From Kappaphycus alvarezii (Eukaryota; Rhodophyta; Florideophyceae; Gigartinales; Solieriaceae): a stretch of 64,000 bases of DNA. How positions within the stretch are numbered: position 1 is the first letter of the stretch; each line of letters starts with the position of its first letter. Below are positions 32,521 through 43,905 of the stretch, piece by piece. Below the pieces are notes generated by a model. The model was given only the letters and a program-made list of their open reading frames with translations, was not told where the DNA came from and made no database searches. Both the position numbers and the translations under genes were made by a program. Where the stretch lies: the NCBI GenBank assembly GCA_002205965.3, contig NADL03000032.1:186001-250000 (forward strand), given 5' to 3'.

Positions 32521-34180
32521 GCCCGGGTGGCAACGGCGTCACCAATAAATACGATCATGCTGCCGACATGTGGAGTCCGCGCTTCCCCTCCGGCAGCGAT
32601 TGAATTTTTTGTGAAACCTTTCGCCTCTTATAGCTTCCGACAACGGAGACACAGTCACACTAGAAATCAGGCCCGTTGCTATGCCTGGTTTCAAACAGCG
32701 CAGTTTACCGAAATCAATCAGCCCCGTTATAAGAATCGCCCACCTACCGTAATTTTCCCGCAGATCGCCTCACTTGTCTCAACTTACCACCATCCACAGA
32801 TCATCGCCCCTTCTCAACGATCACCTTCCCCCTTCTCCACCGTTCACCTTCCTCCTCTTTCACTGATCACCGTTGCACTCCTCTACTGGGTTTAGTCCCC
32901 TCTCTCGCCGGATACCACACCCCTTTTCACCAGTCTGTTCTACTTTGTGTATGTAGCGACTAGATTTTCTTTAATTTTTTTTATGACCTCTCAAGTTACT
33001 TCATCCTTTTATTGTGTTTACTCAAGTTCATAGCAGTTCAAGATTACTTAAACTCGCCGAAATATTGTTCGTGCGCGGAAATTTCTGTTCTAGGTTGGAC
33101 AGTATTCGAGGAACGCGCGCAATCTGGTGGAAACTGTGGTTGACGCTGTCAAGCCCCAAAGCACCAGTGGGTACAGCTATACAGAGACTAATCTGCGCCA
33201 CATCCTGTGAGCTACAGCCTGTGGATACGCGAATTTCCCAGGCAGAGGGAATTATTAGGGGAAGTGGTCTTTCGGCTAAACCTCCACCCGACTTTTAACT
33301 CTTCATCTAAGACTCTCCCGACGAGAACCCAGGTCCGTTGGTAAATCTGATTCCAAAGAGCGCATTGTAATAAGATAAACGAAGGTATAATTGTGGCATG
33401 GCAAAAATAGGTTTCCAATTTCTGGCAGCAGGTAGCCTCCAATAATAATTGCAGTACCGTACATACAATAAGTTGACAATAAAAGCGGCTGTGTTCATAC
33501 CCACTATCCGAGGGGAGACTCTTGCTACTTCCCACCTCTAAAGCCCTTTCCCTCTCCAGCCGTCCCGAATCCTCCCTGTTCCTGTCCTTTACAGCGTTGG
33601 TTCATCTACCGCATGCCTACTCACTTTCCCGATAGCGCGACTGAATCGGCTTCTTACTATCCCCTCGTCTTCGCACCCGCGCTGGTATCCACACCAATGC
33701 CTCCCTCACATAGTGCAAGACCACAAATCACGTCAATTTTACGATTAAGCTTCAAGAAATTCAGAAATAATCTCAGTAAGCAACCCATTTGTCATACACT
33801 TTAGTGAAAACAAGACAATTCTCCATGAGGCAGTCTGCGCATTACGCTCCATACGATGAATAGAGAAATATGACGATTACAATTAAATGCCTTCGTGTAC
33901 GAAAAATCTCAGTCGTGGCCGTCGATCGTACCCTTAATGGGCGCATCGACGTGCAGGAACCACTCCGACCACAGCCCTGGTAACTCTATTCCCTAATTTG
34001 ACGAAAAATACATACCAAAATTACAAAAGGGAGATTAAAGGATTTTACAAAGTACAAATGCAAAAAAGAGAAAACCTAACGGAAGGAAGTGCTGTTGTAA
34101 CTCATAAAGCACGGTCCATCGGCATAAGAATCAGTTTCCATGAGATCATCGACAATTCTCTATGTTGTAAACCGATAAAT
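32521..34180. other. No gene recognised; pyrimidine-rich 32.75-32.95 kb
   Basis: A plus-strand C/T-rich section around 32750-32950 produces a frame rich in serine, proline and leucine (32527-32895), without motifs. The remainder to 34180 is mixed composition with overlapping short frames. Nothing can be assigned. Confidence 0.5.
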
Positions 34181-34184
34181 ACAA

Positions 34185-34242
34185 GCACAGAAAGATTCTA
34201 GAAACTCGCTGAAGCACAGAAAGATTCTAGAAACTCGCTGAA
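34185..34242 (+). repeat. Exact 29-bp tandem duplication
   Basis: The unit starting GCACAGAAAGATTCTAGAAA occurs at 34185-34213 and is repeated at 34214-34242. Shortly after, a second short pair, ACCGGCCT(C/A)TAAGACTGCAA, recurs near 34367 and 34414. Confidence 0.9.
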
Positions 34243-37200
34243 AGAAGAAAAAAGATGATTTTATCAAGCTTAACCTTCACTTCCAACGTTTTATCAAATT
34301 ACAACTGCTTAACACTATCAGATTTGAGAAAGCACACGTTGAACTTGTCTCCAGAATCTTGTCGTGACCGGCCTCTAAGACTGCAATAAGTCGCAAAAGT
34401 TACGCTGTTAATCACCGGCCTATAAGACTGCAATTATTATCCAGCATTTAATGAGGTATTGGTTATCTACGTAGTACTGAAAAGACTTTCCACCTCAGCC
34501 AAGTGGTCTGTACTAGATTTTTTATTCGGCAAATACTCCTCGCAACTGTCTAAACTCTTCTGGAGGGGGTTGAGTGGCTTCCAACAACACGTCGCTCTCT
34601 TCTGACAGTGGGATTGACAAACAGATTCATGCAATGTAGGGTTGCTCTATATGCAGCGTTGGATTCATGTACAGCACTGTAATTTTAATTGCAAAACCTA
34701 GAAGGATTCACATGCTCCAACGCATGGCGTTCAACGGTGTGGGAAATAATCCGATAGGTTCGTCAGTAGCCTAGAGAGTTGGTAGAGCAGGGATAAACCT
34801 ACAGCCTACAGTAAATACTGATGGGGATAGGGAGTTTGCAAGGAAGCGTAGGTTAGTACTGCGTTCAATGGGCGGACGGTTAACCTACTGGGGTGAAGGA
34901 GTCCAGGGAGTTGCCGGCGGCTTATAGACGGATTTGTGGGTCATATTGTGCTTGCCTCCTTACTAAACCATTAAGAATCAACGAACCTATATAAGACAAA
35001 ACTCTAACCTGCCGTCTCGACCACTGTAAAGGGTCAACAACCAAAAGGAGAACTACGGCCATCAATCGGGGGCGCCGGTACCAAATCCAGCTCCAGTAGG
35101 ATGGTGAGCCGCGACCTCAACTTCTGAAACTCCAGACGGTGCGTGTTTTACGGATTCTAGCGTCAATTCCATGATGGCTATACAGCATCCAAGAGGCATC
35201 GCAGTGGTCTCCAGGCTGGAACCTAAAATCTCCATCCATGACGGCCAGCAATGCACGTCATGCATCCCACGGGAACATTACACCAAACCACTCGGCTGAC
35301 AGTAATCCACCAGGGAGCGGACGCCAACTTTGGAGCGAGCGCACTAACCATTTGGGACGCCAGTATACCGCAAAAGGGCATAAAAAAAGCATACAATGAA
35401 AATTAAAACTTAACAGCCCCGGATGGGCTTGTACTGCAAGCATTTGGTCCTCTTGAGGGACGGAGACATTATTGGACCCTTTAATTAAGAACCAAATTTG
35501 AGGAAGTCCTCCCTCTGTTCTTAAAGTGTATGGAACATAGTACAGCCTCTATGGTGACTCTGGTTACAATAGGAGATGGTTTATGGAGGTAACTAATGAT
35601 GGTAGCAATCTGCAACCATTCTAAGCTGCATTAAAAAAGGGAAAGTCAGTGCGGAAGCCAGTGCGATTTGTCACGGTTGAATGTATATTCAAAGGGTTCA
35701 AGATGTAATTCACAACGGTAGACTTCCCGAGGCAGATGAAGGTGTTTGAGTCACTGGTGGGCTCTGTAGTGAAATCCGGGTTCGAGTCCGGCCGGTAGAT
35801 CAGAGGATGTAGGGCGATCAGAGTCTGGCTCCGGAAGACCAGAAATTAGATTGGAAATGACCAACAAAAAAGGGAAACCAACAACAACACAACCAACAAC
35901 AACGGGGAGAAAGAAGAAAGGGGAGAGGGGTGAAGGTCGTATGCTGCAGTTCAAGCGCAACCGAAGTGGCGCCCAAGGGGTGAGCCTTGTAAACGTTCCT
36001 GGAATCGTGGGTCTCCTGTACGCAGTAGGTTTGCGCAGCTGAAGGGGCCTGGATTCCGGTAGAGGGTGGTGGTAGAGTGAAGGGGACGTGGGACGCGCCG
36101 GAGTGAAAGAGGAGGCTTAGCATGAGTCGGTTCGCAAACGCACGCGCGTCGGCTTCGCCGGGAAACAGGGGGTCACTCGATCGTGCTTCTCACTTCCAAA
36201 ACGAGAGGAGTCGTGGCCTCCGACGGTACCATTTACAATTGAAGCAACTGGCTGGCTCCTAGTTCTATTAGTAAAATTGCGCTGCTTCAGCGAAATAGTT
36301 TATCGCTACGAAAATAAGCGATTCGATAGGCTTGTGGCTGGGAAGCCACCTCATACAAATATCCACAAAGTATCCAGTATCAGGGCGCTCTGCGCTCTAC
36401 ATTCAGTAATGCGTGCCACCGGAGGGCCACGCTCTATGCAAGACTATCTAGTGTGACCACCCATGCCACACTGCCAACTGCACATCCTGTCCGTGTAGTG
36501 TACATTGCACTCTGTAAGTGCAAAACTTGTTAGCCAGGTGTAAGCCATGCGTACATACAGTAGGTAGCCTGCTTACTGTGCTGCGACATGCGGTAGTAGC
36601 CTGACCTTTGCCTGCGTCGATTAGTGAATAGTAACATCCAAAAAAGTAAACCATATCATTCCCGAATAGCTTCCATCATTTCCTTCACTGCGCGCGATCG
36701 GCGGCGACGCACACCTGCGTACCGCCTTGCACCACACAGCCCCCCTTCGCTCGCAGATCGAGCGCATGGATCAGCGGGCCAGGTGTGTTGGGACTGGGAG
36801 ACAGTGGTTGACGCGCGGTAGGAATGCCGACATGGTAGTGACGCTACCCGATTACGTTCATTGTGACGCCTCATCCCGAATTAAAAGTCATCGTTTTAGT
36901 GAAAATCCATAATTGTGAGTCGGTCCCATGTAAGAGCGGCGGAGAGGACTTGGCCTTTGAGCTGCCACGGTGGCCTCTGTGTGTCTGCTTAGTAGGTGGG
37001 AGAGGGGCACGGTGCGGGTGGCGCCCGGGTCGTAGGTGCGAATCAGGCTGAATCGCCGCAGCTGACTGTAGGGTTCCAAGGGATACGTTCATATAGTGCG
37101 TCGAGAGAAGGGCGTGTCGAATTTCCCTTGTCCATACGTTAGGGGGAGGGGGGGTGCGTACCGGATGTACGATGACCGACCACATTTGGCTTTCCTCAGT

Positions 37201-37590
37201 CTGTATTTTGTGGTTGTTATGGGTCGCGGTGTCAACCATAAATAAAGCGAAGAGCTTGTGGTTCGTGGCCTTGCTCGTTGTGTCCCAACGCCGCGGGAGG
37301 CAGAGGCGGTAACGCACACCGCATTGGGTAAAGTCGGGGGGAGGGGCCCGTAGGTAGCTGTATTGTGGCGCGTAGGTACTGTTACGACAAAATAAATGGC
37401 ATGCGCCGAAGCCTTACGTATGGTCGCGAGGGTGGGGGATGGCTTCGTGGCACAATACAAGGGTGACCATGTCGGGTCTGCACGTGTCCTGAAATTCCAA
37501 AATAATTTCGGGCTTGTACCTCGGGGTCACGAGGTTCCACGGGGGGCGCTAAAAAAATAAAATCAAAAAAACACGCAACGTGTTCTGATT
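34243..37590. other. Long stretch without recognisable gene
   Basis: Only short overlapping frames. The longest, 36871-37317 minus (148 codons), is rich in histidine, proline and threonine and overlaps equal frames on the other strand. I see no domain. A GGTTCGAGTCC word at 35780 resembles a tRNA B box, and TAGAGAGTTGGTAGAGCA at 34774 resembles an A box, but they are a kilobase apart. GC content rises from about 36.1 kb. Probably unrecognised repeat DNA. Confidence 0.5.
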
Positions 37591-37653
37591 GGCCGTCAGG
37601 GCGAGTGCACGGGTGTGGAGTGAGCTCATGGGCCCCGCTCGGGATTCCACGCA

Positions 37654-37703
37654 TTGTAAGCCGAGTTGCATTTTTGCGGTTGGTGGGTCGCACCAACTTA
37701 CAA
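37654..37703. repeat. Compound hairpin
   Basis: GTTGGTG (37679-37685) pairs with CACCAAC (37691-37697) around GGTCG. The adjacent TTACAA (37698-37703) pairs with TTGTAA of 37654-37660 across an 18-base bulge. It precedes a long C/T-rich leader and the ORF at 37994. Confidence 0.6.
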
Positions 37704-37993
37704 TTTCTTCCATGTGTCATGTCTGCTTCGTTTCACTTTCCATTCCCCCATATTCCCTCCTAACGCCTTCTTCACCCTCTCCCTCTCTTCTCTTTCCCAT
37801 TCTTCACCCAGTCTCTTCCTTCCTCCTTCGCTTCTCACTCTTTGTCCATCCCTTCTCCCTCCTCCATTCTCCGACTCCTTCGCTGCCCTTTCTCGTCCTT
37901 CCCCACCTCTTCTTCCGGTTCGGCTGGGCGTCCTCTTTGCCTCGCGCAGCTTTTAGCCCTTGTGCGCGCTCCGATCTTCGTTGACCGAGTAAC

Positions 37994-38362
37994 ATGGGTG
38001 AGTCGAGCCCTGGCGTCCCACCGGGCAGGTATCCTCCGTTCGACGACAATCCTCGTCGCGATCGGTACTTCTCTTCGCCTCGCAGCTGTCGCTGGTCCCG
38101 CAGGCCGATTCGCGCCAGTCTACTCACTGGAAAACCGTTGAAAAGTGCTGACGATGAACGCTACGCGCAACCACCGATCCAGGTCGCCTCAACCTTACCG
38201 ATTTCGAGGGGCGTACACCCCCTTGATCATCCAGATCTGCTCCTCCGCGCTCCCTGGTGGCATCACCTAGCCTGTCAGCGATACTCAGGAGTGCGCAAGC
38301 TTCGCTTTCGATTGAATGCTACCTGGAGGCTTGCGCTGTCGGCATATACAAGACATTTATGA
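37994..38362 (+). CDS. Unrecognised ORF, 122 codons, behind a pyrimidine-rich leader
   Basis: ATG-started frame with an arginine- and proline-rich N-terminus (GVPPGRYPPFDDNPRRDRYF), then YAQPPIQVASTLPISRGVHP and a tryptophan-containing middle part. No domain is recognised. About 250 bases upstream (37.73-37.98 kb) the plus strand is almost entirely C and T, like the leader of the fucosyltransferase-like gene at 20.6 kb. The following 500 bases are AT-rich. It could be a small gene, the start of a retroelement Gag, or chance; I am unsure that it is expressed. Confidence 0.3.
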   Translation: MGESSPGVPPGRYPPFDDNPRRDRYFSSPRSCRWSRRPIRASLLTGKPLKSADDERYAQPPIQVASTLPISRGVHPLDHPDLLLRAPWWHHLACQRYSGVRKLRFRLNATWRLALSAYTRHL

Positions 38363-39368
38363 TTTTTTACAATTTGAGATTTTTCGTTACCCACTGCAGA
38401 CATACGAATACTTAAACTGCCATCTCCCAGCAATCCGCTCATTTCTGATAGTTAAATTTACTTATGGATATAAGTAAATTGAACAATCAGAAATAAACGA
38501 AGGGTAAAAAGAGATTCATATCTTCAATAAGGTATCGAGCGCGGCTCCGAGGAACAAGGAAAAAGTCCACACGGCGTAGCCCGAGCAGATTGAAACTTTT
38601 TTTGCTCGTGTGGGCGGAAATTCTGTAAAATCGTAACTTGACCCAAAATGTCGTAGTACTAAGAGACGCCTTAATTACAAGCTAGAAGGATAAATCATTT
38701 GCAATTAAAAGCTTATATTAGAAACTGGAACTTCTCCAGCTGCAGCTTCTGCGGTACCACTATTTCACGTTGCCTTTCAAATCTATCCCTCTCCAGCTAG
38801 GCCGCTTCAAACTCCATACTTTCACGCTCTAGTTACAGACGGTTTTTCTAATTATACGCACGTGAGATCCGCGCTTCGAGGATGGAAGAGCAAATTTTTC
38901 ATTTCACCAAACGCTGCAACACCACTACTCATCCGTTCTGCTTTACAGGGGCGCGGTGATGAAGATTTTCTCATGAATTACCTGTACTGGGGCTTTTTCT
39001 ATTTGTCATACATTTCTCTACTTAATCTCCATTACAATAAATTCTCTTCCAACTCTCTCCTTCTCGTTATCAAGGTCACGTGTAGCCCTCTTCTCGAGTC
39101 CTTTCTTTGTCTCCAGATCATCGCTGCCTCCCTTATCATGAATAGGAGCTCATCCATCTCCCCCCATTCCCTTCTACATCAGAGGGAAGCTATTCGTTCA
39201 TATCTGACGTGTGAAAAGTATTAAAAAGCCTTTTTCACCTGTCTTGAGCACACTTCGCGGACATCTTTTGGTTTATTTTCGGATTTGAGTTAATGTTACC
39301 AGCAAATAGCCTCAAAATGCTTTGATACTTAGCCATATGACGCTATTTGAACCTTTTCTGCAGCCAAT
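38363..39368. other. No gene recognised
   Basis: AT-rich with short overlapping frames. The frame at 38862-39224 plus has no recognisable motif and mixed composition. Nothing else visible. Confidence 0.5.
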
Positions 39369-39399
39369 TCATGCACAATTCAGAGATACTCTTCGGTAG

Positions 39400-39830
39400 T
39401 GAACCTCGAGTGTCGACCCTTCTTTTCTTTTTCCGGCGAAGAAGGTTGCAACACTTCGGCTCCACTTTGACAGCTGTTGAGGGTCCCTTACCCGCTCAGA
39501 GGACGCTGCCAGGTTAATCCCGTCGGGAGTGTTTGTCAGAGGAGTGGGTGGTGAGCTTCGAGATAGAGTGTGCACGTGGACCATGCTACTTGTGAAAATT
39601 CTGCGCGTGAGGTGGAGAGAGGGGGTACGTGAGAGTGATTCTCTACGGCTGGGATGGGGGTTGGAGTGGGGGGTGAGACGGGGGTTGGATGGAGCCGAGA
39701 TAGAGTTCGGATGGGGGGAAGATGGGCGGAAGAGATCGGGGTGGGGGAGAATATGAGAGGTACGGAGTGACATAGGGGACAAGGTGGTGATGAAGTCCGG
39801 AGGACGGAGTGTAGGGGGCGTGAGTGGTGG
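39400..39830. other. G-rich, purine-skewed tract
   Basis: The plus strand is dominated by GGGG and GGAG/GTGG words (39590-39760), so the minus strand gives a low-complexity proline, serine and threonine-rich frame (39369-39977) fused to the LINE D protein end. G-quadruplex formation on the plus strand is possible. I treat the minus-strand frame as LINE tail plus chance extension. Confidence 0.6.
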
Positions 39831-39934
39831 GATGAGGCTGTTGGGGTTCCCTTTTTTCTCTTTTTGCAGCGCCAAGTCGTGCCATTCGGGAGTGTTTCCT
39901 TTTGGAAACGTTCCTAGCAGGAGAGAGGAAACTT

Positions 39935-40620
39935 TTGGTTTTTTTAATGCATGTAAGATATGGTCGGTTACATCCACGGCGCTAATGCGTTATGCGGGAT
40001 AAGTCGTCACTGATGGGTAACACTACATGACATGACCTTCCATACAGGGCCGGGTCAATGCCAGTGAGCAGGCATGTCGCGTTAGACATGACGGCCGCGG
40101 CCGCGTGCCTTTGGGTAAGCACCGCTCTAACCACCCATAGGTCTCCATCGCTCGAACGGCCACGTTCCGTGCGACTCGTTTAGCACCGCGTACGCGTCTG
40201 GATGCCAGTCTCCAAGGGTGGATATTAGGACAGGCACAAGCCTTCCTCTAGTAGCCGTCGCGAGCAGTGGTTCGTACCTTTTACGTTTGGCGGAGATGGC
40301 TGCGTTGAGGGAGGTGAGTGGGTTGAAAGCACGTACTCTCCTATTGGAGGGCGCAAGAGGATTGACGAAAGGGACGTCAAAAAAATCCGTTCCTCCGTTG
40401 CTACCCATTGCTTGGATATCCGGCCTTGAGCGGTGAAGCCCCTGTCGCCGCTCGATGGCCGGATGACGGGCTGCCTTCTGCAGGTCTTGGGCGAGGAGGA
40501 CGACTTGACGGTCGTGTCGTCGGGATCAGTGCCCACCATGCATGCAGTGCATGAGTTGATCCCCGTGGCAGTCGAGGACCTGTTCACTAATTACTGCGAT
40601 TTCAGGTGCTTCGCTCCAAC
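39935..40620 (-). pseudogene. LINE D: restriction-like endonuclease end of a non-LTR retrotransposon
   Basis: Minus-strand C-terminal end of an R2/CRE-like LINE protein. From its 5' side: DCHGDQLMHCMHGGH, a stop, RRHDR and KAARHPAIERR (about 40.50-40.58 kb). Then, in frame 40127-40408, TDFFDVPFVNPLAPSNRR and ISAKRKRYEPL, the DV and K-K-Y motifs of the endonuclease that nicks target DNA. After a frame change come VLTQRHAAAAVMSNATCLL, PALYGRSCHVVLPISDDLS and DVTDHILHAL. Upstream reverse transcriptase is missing, so it is 5'-truncated. It matches the fragment at 16.5-16.7 kb, and LINE A's finger is the same type. Confidence 0.85.
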
Positions 40621-40828
40621 ATCCCCGAAGCATTTTACCAACCCACATATCTACCACAGTAAATTAACCCCCCATTTCGTTTTTGCATTACAACTGTAAT
40701 TCGTGTCCCAAATTTAGCCATATTTTGTTCTGAATAGTTGTACATGTGTAAAGTCTCTGATGCTCAACGATTACTTTACAGTACTAGACATGCAAAAATT
40801 TTGTGATTTTGCCAAGCAAAATTCTGCA

Positions 40829-41015
40829 AGGGGGAATGTGGGGTGCTTTAATATTTCGAAGATATAGTCGTTTCTGGCCCGGAATATCCTAGAAGGTGAC
40901 CAGTAGTACCTCTTAATTTTCCCCAAATTCTCCAGTTGTACAGTGCTGCACAATACGCGGGGGAAGAATTGGGGGGTTTTAATATTTGAAGACATGGTCA
41001 GCTGTTTCCAGCACT
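40829..41015 (-). repeat. Two LINE D-type 3' terminal remnants, about 130 bp apart
   Basis: At 40829-40880 and 40958-41015 the plus strand reads GGGGGAA..., GGGG, TTTTAATATTT(G/C)GAAGA(T/C)ATRGTC, the reverse complement of the LINE D 3' end (D-H-V-F type codons, then A-rich tail). Similar ends occur at 39.94, 44.11 and 53.42 kb, and in the opposite orientation at 16.72 kb. Confidence 0.65.
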
Positions 41016-41089
41016 GCATAAAGCAGTCGCGGATCGGGAGTACGTGGTGGTAAAGGCCAAACATTCAGTACTTGCGCTTACTGTAATGT

Positions 41090-41135
41090 ATGTACAACAG
41101 TACAGTACAGTACCGTACTGTACAGTATATTATGC
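41090..41135. repeat. Cluster of TACAGTA/TACTGTA palindromes
   Basis: A run of overlapping GTACAGTAC and GTACTGTAC words, self-complementary and able to form a hairpin. Comparable clusters are at 43.88, 51.16 and 53.19-53.33 kb. Confidence 0.8.
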
Positions 41136-41609
41136 ACGTGCCGGCTAGACTATTGTACAACTCTGATGCATTTCATATTGAATTTTCAATCCTTTTCCGT
41201 CTACAGTATCGTAAGTTTGACGTCATTTTCAGCCCTTCACATGCACAGAAACAATGACGTATTCTGCAGCAATCTGTTGCAAAAACCTAAGCCGCTTCAC
41301 AGCGTGCCCATGCCGCAGTACCGAATCATTCCGCACTCACGCTTACAACCACATTGAACCTCGCCTGCCAACGGGATGTCACTTTGTTCTACGTCATGGT
41401 CTCATTGGTAATGTATACTGCACTGCGCCAGTTACACCATCTAAACAAAACACTGCCCATAAACCACAAGCCCTTCCCTCCGACATTCCCCTAGACACAA
41501 TCTATAAACCAACCACGTATTCCGTGCAACACACGCGCAACAAACAAAAATGTCGCCCCAACAAAGGAAACCATGCATTCCGCAAATCAACCGCTATGAC
41601 ATCCACTTA

Positions 41610-43623
41610 CCTTCATTGATGGCTTCAAGCCACGGCCCCACCTCGTGTCCCATCCGCTCAAACGCATATCGCACTTTGTTCACTGCCTGATCTACATGTG
41701 CCTCCACCTCCACCGACTTGGCGCCGTGCACTGTGCCAACATGTGCGGTCTATGTTTCCCGCACTCCTGTTCAAACTGCTCATTCTTTCGCCCTGTTTCA
41801 TCACCATACCCCATCATCATCATTCCTCATTGGTTAGTTTCCTGTACTCGCCTCTTCCCAGGACATTCACCGCTAGTATGACAACAGGGCCTGTCTCGCG
41901 GTGATAACCTACCTTTTGGTACCTTGCTCTGCAGCTCATAATACCAAATCTTGCATGATTCCGATAGTAACTGAAAGGCATAATCTGTGTATCCCACGGG
42001 CATTATCTCGATCAACGCGCTGCTCACATTCGCCATACAATGCCACAACAAAGAGCACACATCAACAAGTCAGCCCCTCCAACCAACCCAGTTTCATCCC
42101 CGTCTCCCAACTAGAATCTACTCGTATCGTACCTGTGTCTCGGCATCCACAATTGCCCATAGCCTGCGATCCATGAGATGTAACAAGCACCCCCGCCCTG
42201 GAAAACGTCCGCACATGATCCTCCGCAGTCACAATATCCTTGGTCGACACCACAACCACCTCCACCCCGTGCGGCTCAAATTCCCTTTTAAATGCTGCCA
42301 CCAGTTCCTCTAGGTTTGCAATTCTCTCTCGTCAAATGCCGCTGCAATATCATCAACCGCTTCGGCGGTTGCGGATGGTATAAAGCCCCCAATCGTGTCA
42401 TAGGCGGCTCCTTAATACCGTAAAACTCATACGAACGCTGTCGTATATACCGGCACACTCGTTCATGTGCACCGTTTCCAATCTTCGCACCGGAGGTGAA
42501 CCGCGGCGTGCACACGAGGTCGGCAGGCGTTTTGTCAATCATGTCGCGGTGGAACAACAGGCGCTCTTGTTCCTGAATATCTGGAAAGGCGTTCAACAGG
42601 GGGCTGGCAAAGCGCTTCTCAGGAGAGGTTTTTTCATGGCTTCAGGTGAAAAGTTCGCGTACAGCTTCGCCAGATCGCGTTGGAGAATGAGAGTAGGTAA
42701 GACGGTTGACGTCCTTGGCTGTCTGCTGATGAAATCTTTCTCGCCTTGAGGGAGATAGACATGCTGCGGGCCTTCACTGAAGAGGTGGCCCGCGGGTACC
42801 AGAGTAATCCCAGACCCGAGGTCCCCGGGTCTGCGACGGAGATCCATGCCTTGCTGCCAGAGGACGACGTCAAGAAGCCAGATGATGTCCTTGACGAGAT
42901 GGTTGTTATGCGTGTTGTCAGTGTAATCTAGGTCGACAAGCCACAACGAATCCAACCACTTGATGTTCAAGCGGAGAGATCGGCACCGCCGAACAGAGAC
43001 TCTTGAGTGCGATAAAATGCGCGAAGGCACGAGCGCTGTGGAATAAAAGTGTTCTCCAAGATGGGCCAATGACGGGAGGCAAAGTATCGAGGGTCGGAGC
43101 TCTGGTGGCGATAACGACACCACATGTCGCCCTCGGCCTCCTTGCCGTCCTCTGCTTCGTCGGTGAGAAATAAACCTCGGGACGACCAAACTCCTTTTGA
43201 GATGTGGTATTGATACAAGTGAAGCCTCAAAGACGCAGGACTGGCCGCCGGCTTGCATTTCGCGACAGCCGATGCGCTCGGTCTTGACGCCTTGTGGATA
43301 GTACTTTTGAAGATATTGAAGCCAGGTGTGGGGGGTCTTGAGTGCTCGGACTCGCTCTTGATGGTGTCTTTTGAGGATGGGGACGTGGTGTTGAGAGAGG
43401 TGTTGGAGTGGTTAGCAGTGAGGCTGTGCATGGGGATGGAGAATGTGTTTATGTTTGGGCTGGTGGAGGACATAATGTAAGAAGTGAGGACTAGTGTTGC
43501 GATGGAGACTGCGACGACAAGGGCGATGCCGGAGAAGGCCGGGGCGCAGAAGCGGTTGCGTTTGGGAACAGGGGAGGGATGCTTGGTTTGCAGATCGAGG
43601 CGATCTTCTCGTGGCAAATTCAT
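41610..43623 (-). pseudogene. GT61-type glycosyltransferase gene (EOGT/xylosyltransferase-like), frame-broken
   Basis: Likely Golgi type II glycosyltransferase. The ATG at 43623 starts a short cytosolic part, then one hydrophobic anchor (IALVVAVSIATLVLTSYIM, residues about 33-51). The luminal part includes NIKWLDSLWLVDLDYTDN, ADLVCTPRFTSGAKIGNG, the conserved tail VLVTSHGSQ (about 42.18 kb) and SALIEIMPVGYTDYAFQLL (about 42.0 kb), typical of GT61. A further segment (DQAVNKVRYAFERMGHEVGP) ends at about 41.61 kb in GTAAGT, a good 5' splice site. Three compact frame breaks (about 42.97, 42.61 and 42.31 kb) are too tight to be introns, and about 100 extra bases follow SHGSQ. It is therefore a pseudogene, or intron-containing with sequence errors. 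Confidence 0.75.
41645..41760 (-). other. Candidate 3' exon boundaries of the GT61 gene
   Basis: On the minus strand an acceptor-like ACATAG near 41757 is followed by an open segment to about 41612, closing with GAAG/GTAAGT. A donor-like GCAAG/GTACC lies near 41.92 kb after the WYYEL block. This suggests one or two spliceosomal introns in the 3' part of the gene. Confidence 0.35.
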
Positions 43624-43874
43624 GTTGGAAGTGAGAAGAGGGTGGGAATTGTGGCGGGAATTGTGGAAACGGAGGGGGCGATGGCGTGGGTGGCAGGGTG
43701 GAAGAGTTGAAAAAGTTGGCGAGTGCCGAATGATTTGGGGGATAGTAGGAACGAGGCGGAGGGGCTGGAAGAGATGCAGTGTCTTATCATCAGCTACTTT
43801 TCATTTAGTGGACATGCTCCATTATTTGTCTTATTGATGTCTTGGGAAAGGCTAGCTGCGCGTAATTATGAGAG

Positions 43875-43905
43875 CTAGTGTACAGTACAGTACAGTACTG
43901 TATGC
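43875..43905. repeat. TACAGTA/TACTGTA cluster
   Basis: TGTACAGTACAGTACAGTAC followed by TGTA, a self-complementary run between the GT61 gene and the next element. Confidence 0.8.

Noticed and set aside
35770..35800. tRNA-like B box GGTTCGAGTCC
   Set aside because: The T-arm does not pair as 5 bp with a 7-base loop, and no D-arm, anticodon arm or acceptor stem fits upstream. The nearest A-box-like word is about 1 kb away.
36871..37317. 148-codon minus frame rich in His/Pro/Thr
   Set aside because: No recognisable domain, and it overlaps comparable frames on both strands. Composition effect in a GC-richer segment.
39369..39977. 202-codon minus frame
   Set aside because: Only its first dozen residues (DVTDHILHALK) belong to LINE D. 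The rest is low-complexity sequence caused by the G-rich plus strand.
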